Source: Nocardioides daeguensis | GTDB lineage: Bacteria; Actinomycetota; Actinomycetes; Propionibacteriales; Nocardioidaceae | Reading direction: 5' to 3' | Assembly (NCBI RefSeq): GCF_019192965.1 | Contig: NZ_JAHTKU010000021.1 | Location: forward strand, 124,001-188,000 | DNA length: 64,000 nt | In this document: positions 48,788-55,845 of the stretch, one piece after another | How the letters are laid out: each line of letters opens with the position of its first letter | Position numbering within the stretch: position 1 is the first letter of the stretch | Notes under the pieces: model-generated | Told to the model about the DNA's origin: nothing | Seen by the model: the letters and a program-made list of their open reading frames with translations, nothing else | Database searches by the model: none | Position numbers and translations under genes: made by a program

Positions 48788-49411
48788 TCAGCGAAGGACG
48801 CGTTCGGCGATCCAGGCGATGTCGTCGCCCGTGCGGGCGGGGTCGGCCGAGGGCTGCATGACGTGGCTGAGCACCAGCCGCACGACCATGTCGATGCTGG
48901 CGGCCAGGCGGTCGGGAGGCAGGCCCACGTCGTACGCCGCCACGCGGTCGGCGACCACCAGCTTGGCGCCCTCGAGGAGGTACTCGGAGTGCGTGGTCAG
49001 CAACGGCAGCAGCTCGGTGTCGGCGCCGTGGGTCGCCGACACGACGGCGTGGAGCAGCGCGTTGTCCTGGGCGTACTTGAGGACCCGCCGCGCCGAGTCG
49101 CGGATCGCGGCGACCAGGTCGTCGGGGTTCTCGTCGAAGGAGCGGGTCACCCCGCCGAGGAAGCGGTCCAGCTCGCGGCGCACCATCGCCTCGGCGAGGT
49201 CGCTCTTGGTGCCGATCTCGTTGTAGACCGTCTGCCGGCTGACCCCGACCTCGTCGGCGAGGCGGGCCATCGTGACCTTCGCCCACCCCGCGGAGGTGGT
49301 GAGCTCGACGGCCGCCTCGAGCAGGCGGTCGCGAAGGGTCAGGGTGGCCACCCCTGTGAGGGTAGCCACCCGTTCGACCAGCGCCCGGGTCCGGTCGGCG
49401 AGGAGGGACAT
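48788..49411 (-). CDS. TetR-family regulator, AlkX-like
   Basis: 207 residues. The HTH VTMARLADEVGVSRQTVYNEIGTKSDLAEAMV (about 46-78) and DENPDDLVAAIRDSARRVLKYA resemble the TetR protein that follows alkB-rubredoxin genes in mycobacteria (AlkX, Rv3249c) and controls them. It lies 12 bp after the ferredoxin stop and is the last gene of the alkB operon. The tandem GACTTGTAAAGT sites in front of alkB are its best candidate targets. Confidence 0.83.
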   Translation of the reverse strand: MSLLADRTRALVERVATLTGVATLTLRDRLLEAAVELTTSAGWAKVTMARLADEVGVSRQTVYNEIGTKSDLAEAMVRRELDRFLGGVTRSFDENPDDLVAAIRDSARRVLKYAQDNALLHAVVSATHGADTELLPLLTTHSEYLLEGAKLVVADRVAAYDVGLPPDRLAASIDMVVRLVLSHVMQPSADPARTGDDIAWIAERVLR

Positions 49412-49423
49412 CGGGCCCCGGCC

Positions 49424-49618
49424 TCAGCCTTCGAGCGTCAGCGCGAGCACCGGGCACGCCTGCACGGCGGCGTACACGTGGGCCCGGTCGCCCTCCGGCG
49501 GGGCGTCGTCGAGAACGGTGACCTTGTCCTCGTCCTCGTCCACCTCGAAGTAGTCGTTCGCCATGGCCTCGCACATGCCGAGGCCCTCACACTTCTCCAG
49601 ATCCGCGACGATCTTCAT
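49424..49618 (-). CDS. Small ferredoxin (3Fe-4S type)
   Basis: 64 residues: MKIVADLEKCEGLGMCEAMANDYF supplies two cysteines spaced CX5C and the C-terminal ACPVLAL supplies the third, the pattern of 3Fe-4S ferredoxins that serve actinobacterial cytochromes P450. It begins one base after the alkB-rubredoxin stop codon. It probably donates electrons to the P450 upstream rather than to AlkB, which carries its own rubredoxin. Confidence 0.88.
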   Translation of the reverse strand: MKIVADLEKCEGLGMCEAMANDYFEVDEDEDKVTVLDDAPPEGDRAHVYAAVQACPVLALTLEG

Positions 49619-49619
49619 C

Positions 49620-51125
49620 TCAGGCCTGCACCTTCTCGGGGTCGAACGGGACGAAGTCGATCTTCTCGCGGACGCCGCAGTCCGGGCAGCACCAGTCGTC
49701 GGGGATGTCGGCCCAGGCGGTGCCGGCGGCGAAGCCCTCGTGCTCGTCGCCTGCGGCGACCTCGTAGACGTAGGAGCAGCCCGGGCACTTGGCGGCCAGC
49801 ACCTCGCCGACGAACTGCTGCGCGAAGAGGTCCTCGGTCTTGACCGCGTGCTCGCCCGGCGGCGGGAACTTCGCGAGGTACTTCGCCTCCTTGCCCGGAG
49901 CGATGTTGGCCAAGGTGACGTCGCCGTCGAGGTGCTCGACCACCCGGTGGTCCATGACCTTGCGCCACAGCGGCGGGATCAGCGCCAGGTTGATCATGCC
50001 GGCGTAGCCGGTCGGCAGCGCCGGGGACTCCTTGAAGTCGCGCAGGGCCTGGTAGCGCCGGGTGGGGTTGGCGTGGTGGTCGCTGTGGCGCTGCAGGTGG
50101 TAGAGGAAGATGTTGGTGACGATGTTGTTGCTGTTCCAGCTGTGCATCGGCAGCACCCGCTCGTAGCGCTGCTTCTCGCCGACCCGCTGACGCTTGAGGC
50201 CGTAGTGCTCGAGGTAGTTGACGACCTCGAGGAGCGAGAAGCCGAAGACGACGGTGATCGGGACGTAGACCGCGACCTCCCAGCCGTTGAGCGCGACGAC
50301 GGCGGCCCACAGCACGACGGACATGGCCCAGGCGTTGAGCACGTCGTTGCCGACGTGGAAGGGGTGCGTGCCCTTGCGGCGGTAGCGCTTGGCCTCGACC
50401 TCCCACGAGCTCTTCAGCGAGCCCCAGACGGTGCGCGGCCAGAAGCGGTACAGGCTCTCGCCGAGGCGGGACGACGCCGGGTCCTCGGGCGTGGCCACGC
50501 GGACGTGGTGGCCCCGGTTGTGCTCGATGTAGAAATGGCCGTAGAAGGTCGGCGCGAGGGTGATCTTGGCGAGCCAGCGCTCGACCGACTCCTTCTTGTG
50601 ACCGAGCTCGTGGGCCGTGTTGATGCCGATGCCGACGACGCCGGCGATCGACAGCGCCCACAGCGCCTTCTCCCACCACGGCAGCTCGAGGTGGTCGACC
50701 ATCAGGTTCGCGCTCAGGTGCGCGTCGCCCCAGTCACCCAGGCCGACGTGGTTGAGCAGCCAGGCGACCGGGTTGCCCTCGCCGATGATGTAGTAGCCCG
50801 CGAACACCAGCGCGAACATCATCGGCACGTAGGCGAAGACCACCCAGCGGTAGTACTTGTCGTTCTCGAGCTCCTCGATGACCTCGTCCGGCGGGTTGCT
50901 CTGGTCGGTGCCCATCGCCAGGTCGAGCAGCGGGATCAAGAAGTTGATCAGGAACGGCGCGACGAGGGCGAACCCCCACCAGCCGCCGGTCGCGATGTAG
51001 GCCAGCGCGAACAGCACGCCGAAGCCGGGGACCATCAGTCCCCACAGCCACAGGTAGCGCTTCTTGTCCTTCCACTGCTCCGTGGATCCCTCGGGAACGG
51101 TCGCACCGACATTCGGTCCGGTCAT
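49620..51125 (-). CDS. alkB: Alkane 1-monooxygenase fused to a C-terminal rubredoxin
   Basis: 501 residues. An AlkB integral-membrane domain carries all diiron histidine boxes: HELGH (172-176), EHNRGHH (201-207), NYLEHYG (about 303) and LQRHSDHH (344-351). A linker leads to a rubredoxin domain with CPGC (Cys447, Cys450) and CPDCG (Cys480, Cys483). It hydroxylates terminal carbons of alkanes. AlkB-rubredoxin fusions are known from Nocardioides CF8, Prauserella and Gordonia. The ATG at 51125 has a good GAGGAGG site. No rubredoxin reductase gene is nearby. Confidence 0.93.
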   Translation of the reverse strand: MTGPNVGATVPEGSTEQWKDKKRYLWLWGLMVPGFGVLFALAYIATGGWWGFALVAPFLINFLIPLLDLAMGTDQSNPPDEVIEELENDKYYRWVVFAYVPMMFALVFAGYYIIGEGNPVAWLLNHVGLGDWGDAHLSANLMVDHLELPWWEKALWALSIAGVVGIGINTAHELGHKKESVERWLAKITLAPTFYGHFYIEHNRGHHVRVATPEDPASSRLGESLYRFWPRTVWGSLKSSWEVEAKRYRRKGTHPFHVGNDVLNAWAMSVVLWAAVVALNGWEVAVYVPITVVFGFSLLEVVNYLEHYGLKRQRVGEKQRYERVLPMHSWNSNNIVTNIFLYHLQRHSDHHANPTRRYQALRDFKESPALPTGYAGMINLALIPPLWRKVMDHRVVEHLDGDVTLANIAPGKEAKYLAKFPPPGEHAVKTEDLFAQQFVGEVLAAKCPGCSYVYEVAAGDEHEGFAAGTAWADIPDDWCCPDCGVREKIDFVPFDPEKVQA

Positions 51126-51176
51126 CGTCTGGCCTCCTCGCCCGCGGCAGGCACCTGCCGCTTGACAGAAAGGTAG

Positions 51177-51218
51177 GACTTGTAAAGTCTTTTGACAAGA
51201 GGGGCCGACTTGTAAAGT
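51177..51218. promoter_or_regulatory. Tandem GACTTGTAAAGT sites and probable promoter of alkB
   Basis: GACTTGTAAAGT occurs at 51177-51188 and 51207-51218, 30 bp apart (about three helical turns). On the minus strand TTGTCA and TACCTT at 17-bp spacing form a possible -35/-10 whose spacer contains the first site. TetR binding at both sites would block alkB. Confidence 0.6.
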
Positions 51219-51226
51219 GCCTGTCG

Positions 51227-52552
51227 TCACATCCGCACGGTGGTCCGCACCGGCAGTCGCTCGAACCCGCGCAGCACCCGGGTGCCGCGCCGCTCGGGGC
51301 GGCCGGCGACGTGGAGGTCGGGGTAGCGCTCGTACAGCGCCCGCAGCGCCACGGCGGTCTCCAACCGGGCCAGGCTGGCGCCCAGGCAGAAGTGCACGCC
51401 CGCCGAGAAGGCGAGGTGCTGGTCCGCGTTGGCCCGGGTGACGTCGAAGACGCCGGGATCGGCGAACACCGCGGGGTCGCGGTTGGCGCCGCCGAGGTAG
51501 AGCAGGATGCCGTGGCCCGGCAGGAACCGCTTGCCGGCGACCTCGGTCTCGCGCAGCGCGATCCGCAGGGTCAGCTGGACCGGCGACTGGTGCCGCAGCA
51601 CCTCGTCGACCGCGTTGCCCCAGCCGTCGGGGTTCTCCTGCAGCCGGCGCAGCTGGTCGGGGTGCCCGTCGAGGAGCGCGACGGCGTTGCCGATCAGGTT
51701 GACGGTGGTCTCGAAGCCCGCGGCGAGCACCAGCAGGCCGACCTGGTGGAGCTCGACCGGGTCGAGCCGGTCCGGGCCGTCGAGCAGGACCAGCTGGCTG
51801 ATCAGGTCGTCGCCCGGACTGGCCCGCAGCCGCTCGACGTGGCCCCGGAACCAGGTGTGCATCTCGCGCAGCGCCACCTCCGCCCGGCGGAACTGCCGCC
51901 AGGACAGGCCGGGGTCGAGGGTCACGGCAGCCTCGTTGCCCAGCGCGAGGAGCCGGTCGCGGTCGAGCTCCGGGACGCCGAGGAGGTCGGCGATCACGGT
52001 GACCGGCAGCTGGGAGGCGTAGCGGGCGATGAGGTCGAACTCCTCGACCCCGGTCAGCTCGTCGAGCAGGTCGCCGGCGACGTCGCTCACCCGGTCGCCC
52101 ATCCGGCCGACCTTGCGGGCGGTGAAGGCACGGGCGACCTGCTTGCGGTAGCGGGTGTGCAGCGGCGGGTCCACCGCGAGCATCGACGGCGGGTCGACGG
52201 GCCCGAGGGTGTCAGGGTCGATCACCTTGTGGTGCAGCCAGCGCAGCGGCTTCGGCAGCTCGCCCTGGCCGCCGGCGGTGCCGAAGGCGTCACTGCGGAG
52301 CACCTCGTTGCAGACCGCGTGGTCGACGCTCGCCGAGATCAGGTCGTTGGCGCCGATCACGCCCCGGCCACGCAGCTCCTCGTACGCCGGGAACGGGTCC
52401 AGACGCAGCGACGGGTCCATCACCATCCGGCTGATCAGGTCACCCCGGCGGGCGCCGCGCTGGATCAGTGAGCGCTGGATCCCGTGGGCCAGGCCCCAGG
52501 CGGCGAAGGAGCGCGGCAGGTCGACGGCGCGCGCGAGGTCAGGCGACCGCAT
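51227..52552 (-). CDS. Cytochrome P450
   Basis: 441 residues. The I-helix motif is AAGFETTVN (oxygen activation), the ExxR is EVLR in VDEVLRHQSP, and the heme loop is FSAGVHFCLGASLAR with Cys389 as the heme thiolate. It starts at ATG 52552, overlapping the upstream 102-residue gene by 14 bp. It lies upstream of alkB on the same strand with about 100 bp of regulatory DNA between. It may further oxidise alkane-derived or other lipids, with the small ferredoxin as redox partner. I cannot assign a CYP family. Confidence 0.88.
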   Translation of the reverse strand: MRSPDLARAVDLPRSFAAWGLAHGIQRSLIQRGARRGDLISRMVMDPSLRLDPFPAYEELRGRGVIGANDLISASVDHAVCNEVLRSDAFGTAGGQGELPKPLRWLHHKVIDPDTLGPVDPPSMLAVDPPLHTRYRKQVARAFTARKVGRMGDRVSDVAGDLLDELTGVEEFDLIARYASQLPVTVIADLLGVPELDRDRLLALGNEAAVTLDPGLSWRQFRRAEVALREMHTWFRGHVERLRASPGDDLISQLVLLDGPDRLDPVELHQVGLLVLAAGFETTVNLIGNAVALLDGHPDQLRRLQENPDGWGNAVDEVLRHQSPVQLTLRIALRETEVAGKRFLPGHGILLYLGGANRDPAVFADPGVFDVTRANADQHLAFSAGVHFCLGASLARLETAVALRALYERYPDLHVAGRPERRGTRVLRGFERLPVRTTVRM

Positions 52553-52847
52553 GCGTCGTACCCAACTCTTCCCCCGTCTCGCTGTCCAGCACGGCGAGCA
52601 CGCCGCGGGCGCGCTCGGCGAGGAGCCGGCGCTGCTCCTCGAGCACCCGCTCGGGCAGGTGGGTGTCGAGCTGGGTGGTGACGGCGAGCCGCCAGCGGTA
52701 GCGCAGCGCGGCCCGCAGGCCGGCACGGTCGCCGAAGATCAGCGCGAGCTCGTCGTTCCACGGGAGCGCGGGCCGATCCGTGGCCCCGAGCTCCTGCTCG
52801 ATCGCGCGCAAGGCCTGCCAACGGCGGCGTGTCTCGGTCCAGGTCAT
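52539..52847 (-). CDS. Small protein of unknown function preceding the P450
   Basis: 102 residues, mostly helical and charged: WTETRRRWQALRAIEQELGA at the start, then RPALPWNDELALIFGDRAGLRAALRYRWR and a short C-terminus ending GTTHAVA. It has no cysteines, signal peptide or membrane segment. I do not recognise the family. The 14-bp overlap with the P450 start indicates cotranscription. The ATG at 52847 is preferred; an in-frame GTG lies three codons upstream. Confidence 0.62.
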   Translation of the reverse strand: MTWTETRRRWQALRAIEQELGATDRPALPWNDELALIFGDRAGLRAALRYRWRLAVTTQLDTHLPERVLEEQRRLLAERARGVLAVLDSETGEELGTTHAVA

Positions 52848-53025
52848 CGTCCTCACCGACCTCTCTGTCGGGTGGATGTCGTGCGGAGGGATGGGTCGAA
52901 AGTAGGCGCGAGATCGCCATGCGGACATCGGACGACGGCAGGGACCTGGCCTCCTACCAGGGGAGGAGCCGGGCGGCCTCCCGCGGCCGGATGACCGCGA
53001 CCCCCCTGCTCCCTAGGCTGTCGCC

Positions 53026-54276
53026 ATGCTGCGCTGGTTGCGCGCCGGGATCGAGTCGAACCTCGAACGGCACCAGATCCCCTACCCGTGGTGGGTGCCA
53101 CTGGCGTCCCACCTGGGCCAGGTGGTCTCGGTGGTCGTCGCCCTGGTGCTGCGCGACGCGCTGTGGCCACTCGACCCGCTGCTGGTCTGCGTGCCGCTGG
53201 TGATGGTCTCCCCCCTCATCCAGTTCACGACCCACCGCTGGGTGCCGTGGTGGGCCGACAGCGCCGGCAGCGTGCTGGCCGCGGCGCTGCTGCTGTCCCG
53301 GCCGCCGGACGGCGTCCTCGACCTGGCCCCCGTGCTGCTCGGCCTCGCCACGGCGGAGATCACCGCCCGCGACGGGCTGCACGAAGGCCTGTCCGTCGCC
53401 GCCATCGGCCAGGTCGTGCTCATCGGGGCCGCGATCGGGCCCGGGCTGGTCGGAGCGCCGCTCTACACCTTCGAGCTGTTGCTCGGCTTCGTCATCGGCG
53501 CCATGCTCCTGTGGCAGATGCGGGCCCTGATCGCGGAGCGGCGCGCCCGGGAGCAGGCGTGGGACCGGGCGACGACGGCCGAGCGGGAGCGGATCGCCCG
53601 CGAGATCCACGACCTCGTCGCCCACTCGCTGAGCATCTCGCTGCTCCAGGTCACCGGCGCCCGCCGCGCCCTGCGCGACGTCGGCGAGACGGCCAGCCCG
53701 CAGGAGACGGCCGAGGCGGTGGCCGAGGTCGACGCCGCACTCGCCGACGCCGAGCAGGTCGGACGCCGCGCCATGGCCGACATCCGCCGGGCGGTGAGCG
53801 CGATGGCCGACGGCACCTCCGAACGCCATGCCCTGCCCGGTGCCGCCGACATCGCCGCACTGGTGCGGGAGATGGCGGCCGCCGGTCTCGCGGTGGAGTA
53901 CGACGAGCAGGGCGACCCGCGCAGCCTGCCGGACACCGCCGGGCTCGGTCTCTACCGGATCGCCCAGGAGTCGCTCGCCAACGTCGTCAAGCACGCCGGC
54001 GGCGACGCCCCGGTCCGGGTGCGGTTCACCGTGACCGGCGGCCGGGCGCGGCTGCGGATCAGCAACCCGCTGCCCAGCGGCCGACCGCGCCCCGACGGGA
54101 TCGGCTCCGGACTGGCCGGAATGCAGGCCCGGGCGGCCCAGCTCGGCGCGCTGCTCGACGCCGGGCCGGCGGGCGGCGACTGGGTGGTCGACGTACGCCT
54201 CGGCGGGGCCGTGCGATCCGGCCCCGGCTTCGACCTCCCGTGCGGGCGGACCCTCGGAAGGATGGAGACAGCATGA
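53026..54276 (+). CDS. NarL-type sensor histidine kinase
   Basis: 416 residues. Five or six transmembrane helices occupy about residues 25-170. The HisKA_3 dimerisation segment ERERIAREIHDLVAHSLS has the phospho-accepting His195. The HATPase domain (about 300-400) shows GLYRIAQESLANVVKHA (N-box) and GSGLAGMQARAAQLG (G-box). No extracellular sensor domain is present, so it probably senses a membrane or intramembrane cue. It overlaps the response regulator by 4 bp. Confidence 0.88.
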   Translation: MLRWLRAGIESNLERHQIPYPWWVPLASHLGQVVSVVVALVLRDALWPLDPLLVCVPLVMVSPLIQFTTHRWVPWWADSAGSVLAAALLLSRPPDGVLDLAPVLLGLATAEITARDGLHEGLSVAAIGQVVLIGAAIGPGLVGAPLYTFELLLGFVIGAMLLWQMRALIAERRAREQAWDRATTAERERIAREIHDLVAHSLSISLLQVTGARRALRDVGETASPQETAEAVAEVDAALADAEQVGRRAMADIRRAVSAMADGTSERHALPGAADIAALVREMAAAGLAVEYDEQGDPRSLPDTAGLGLYRIAQESLANVVKHAGGDAPVRVRFTVTGGRARLRISNPLPSGRPRPDGIGSGLAGMQARAAQLGALLDAGPAGGDWVVDVRLGGAVRSGPGFDLPCGRTLGRMETA

Positions 54277-55016
54277 GCACCCCGCGACGTTCTTCTCCTC
54301 CGCCTCGCTCCCCCGAACAACCCCGCGGGGGCCCCGCTCAGACCCAGCCCCTGCTGAAGGTGGTCCTCGTCGACGACCAGGAGCTGGTGCGCTCCGGTCT
54401 GCGGCGGATCCTGCGCCGGCGCGACGGCTTCGACATCGTCGCCGAGTGCACCGACGGCGCCGAGGTGCCGGCCACCCTCGACGGGCTCGGCGCGGGCGGC
54501 GTCGACGTGGTCGTCATGGACCTGCGGATGCGCTCCGTCGACGGGATCACGGCCACCCGCGCGGTGGTCGAGGCCGCGGGGCCGCCGGTGCTCGCGCTGA
54601 CGACGTTCGACGACGACGAGATGCTCTCGGGCGCGCTGCGGGCCGGGGCGGCGGGCTTCCTGCTCAAGGACTCCTCGGCCGACGACCTGATCCGTGCGGT
54701 CCGCACGGTCGCCGAGGGCGGCAGCTGGCTGGACCCGGCCGTGACCGGGCGCGTCCTCGACCGGTTCCGCAGCTTCGCGCCCGCCCCGGTCGCCCCTGCC
54801 GGCGGGGGCGTGGACCCGCTGACCGCACGCGAGCTCGAGGTGCTCCGTGCGATCGCCGGCGGCCGCAGCAACGGCGAGATCGCGGCCGAGCTGGTCATCT
54901 CCGAGCTCACCGTGAAGAGCCACGTCGGACGGATCTTCACCAAGCTCGGCCTGCGTGACCGGCCGGCCGCGATCGTCTACGCGTACGACCACGGGCTGGT
55001 GTCACCCGGCTCCTGA
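54273..55016 (+). CDS. NarL/FixJ-family response regulator with a repeat-encoded N-terminal extension
   Basis: 247 residues. The receiver domain begins at about residue 28 (KVVLVDDQELVRSGL) with phospho-accepting Asp83 in VVVMDLRM and Lys in FLLKDSS. The LuxR-type HTH is at about 182-240 (LTARELEVLRAIAGGRSNGEIAAELVISELTVKSH). The first 21 or so residues are Pro/Ser/Arg-rich and encoded by a dispersed repeat (54277-54335). The true ancestral start may have been closer to the receiver domain. The ATG at 54273 overlaps the kinase stop. Confidence 0.88.
   Translation: MSTPRRSSPPPRSPEQPRGGPAQTQPLLKVVLVDDQELVRSGLRRILRRRDGFDIVAECTDGAEVPATLDGLGAGGVDVVVMDLRMRSVDGITATRAVVEAAGPPVLALTTFDDDEMLSGALRAGAAGFLLKDSSADDLIRAVRTVAEGGSWLDPAVTGRVLDRFRSFAPAPVAPAGGGVDPLTARELEVLRAIAGGRSNGEIAAELVISELTVKSHVGRIFTKLGLRDRPAAIVYAYDHGLVSPGS
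54277..54335. repeat. 60-bp dispersed element, copy 2 (inside the response regulator 5' end)
   Basis: It is the reverse-complement relative of 24678-24738: the blocks CACCCC, CGACGTTCTT, CTCCTCCGC, TCGCTCCCCCG and CCGCGGGGGCCCC are conserved in order. Here it is read as protein (RRSSPPPRSPEQPRGGP) directly after the start codon. Confidence 0.75.
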
Positions 55017-55203
55017 GGTACCTCGCAACGACCGGATTCGTCGGCGCGAGCAGGGCCAGCTCGGCGATGCCGAGGACGAGGAAGACCGGCCACGAGTGCT
55101 CCGGGTACGGGGACGCGCTCCGGATCGTAGGCACGATGGCTCGCCAGAAGCGCGCGGTCGGGGCGGAGTGACCCCCGTCACGATTTTACACTACACCCCC
55201 CAA
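55017..55203. other. Intergenic region before the frameshifted TetR gene
   Basis: The minus strand of about 55020-55134 can encode a short hydrophobic stretch (SWPVFLVLGIAELALLAP), perhaps a decayed membrane protein, but with no convincing start or stop context. The last 30 bp become A/T-rich (GATTTTACACTACACC) and look like the promoter of the TetR gene. Confidence 0.35.
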
Positions 55204-55219
55204 AGTGCAAAGATGCACT
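55204..55219. promoter_or_regulatory. Candidate TetR operator before the MMPL-linked repressor
   Basis: AGTGCAAAGATGCACT is a perfect inverted repeat (6-bp arms, 4-nt spacer) ending one base before the start codon at 55221. Together with the A/T-rich stretch just upstream it forms a compact, autoregulated promoter for a nearly leaderless transcript. Confidence 0.5.
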
Positions 55220-55220
55220 C

Positions 55221-55801
55221 ATGGCCGAACTGTGCAACAGGCGCGAGGAGAAGCGGCACCTGACCGCGCTCCGCCTCCAGCAGTGCGCGGTACGGCTGAC
55301 GCTCGAGCACGGCTTCGACGGCTGGACGATCGACGACCTGGCGGCCGCGGCGGACGTGTCGCGGCGCACGGTCTTCAACTACTTCGACGGCAAGGCGGAG
55401 GTCGTCCTCGGCCCCGAGCCCGCCGTGGACGAGGAGCTCGTGGCGACCTTCGTCGGCGGCGGCCCGACCGGCCGCCTGTTCGACGACCTGATCGTGCTGG
55501 CCCACGAGACGACCCGGGACCAGGCCGGCTCCGAGCAGCACATGGCCGCCGTACGGGACGCCGTGACCCGCGGCTCATCCAGCTGGTGCACGGGCGCTTC
55601 GAGTCCGCCGCCGACCTGCTGGGCGAGTGCATCCGCCAACGCGAGGGCGCCGACTTCCCGAACGAGAAGGTGCGCGTGATCCTGCGCCTGCTGATCACGT
55701 TCTTCGACGACGCCCTCGAACGCACCGCCGCCGACGCCGGCCGCACCTTCGCCGAACACTTCGACACCACCGTCGCCGACGCCCGCGCGGCGCTCGGCTG
55801 A
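55221..55801 (+). pseudogene. Frameshifted TetR-family regulator next to the MMPL exporter
   Basis: The first frame (55221 to about 55568) encodes a good TetR N-terminus: LRLQQCAVRLTLEHGFDGWTIDDLAAAADVSRRTVFNYFDGK, then QHMAAVRDAVTR. After that it turns to Ser/Pro/Ala-rich nonsense and stops at 55679. The C-terminal domain continues in the -1 frame from about 55568 (PRLIQLVHGRFESAADLLGE ... VRVILRLLITFFDDALERTA) to the stop at 55801. Adding one C in the run GTGACCCGCGG (55563-55573) would give VTPRLIQLVHGRF and restore one protein of about 193 residues. The cause is a true mutation or a base-call error. Confidence 0.78.
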
Positions 55802-55845
55802 GCACCATCCCCAGCACCCCCACCAGGCCCACCAGGAGACCCCAC

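Noticed and set aside
54937..55134. A 65-codon minus-strand frame with a hydrophobic stretch (SWPVFLVLGIAELALLAP)
   Set aside because: It runs into the response regulator 3' end, ends in an Arg-rich tail and lacks a ribosome-binding site; it may be a relic but cannot be supported as a gene.
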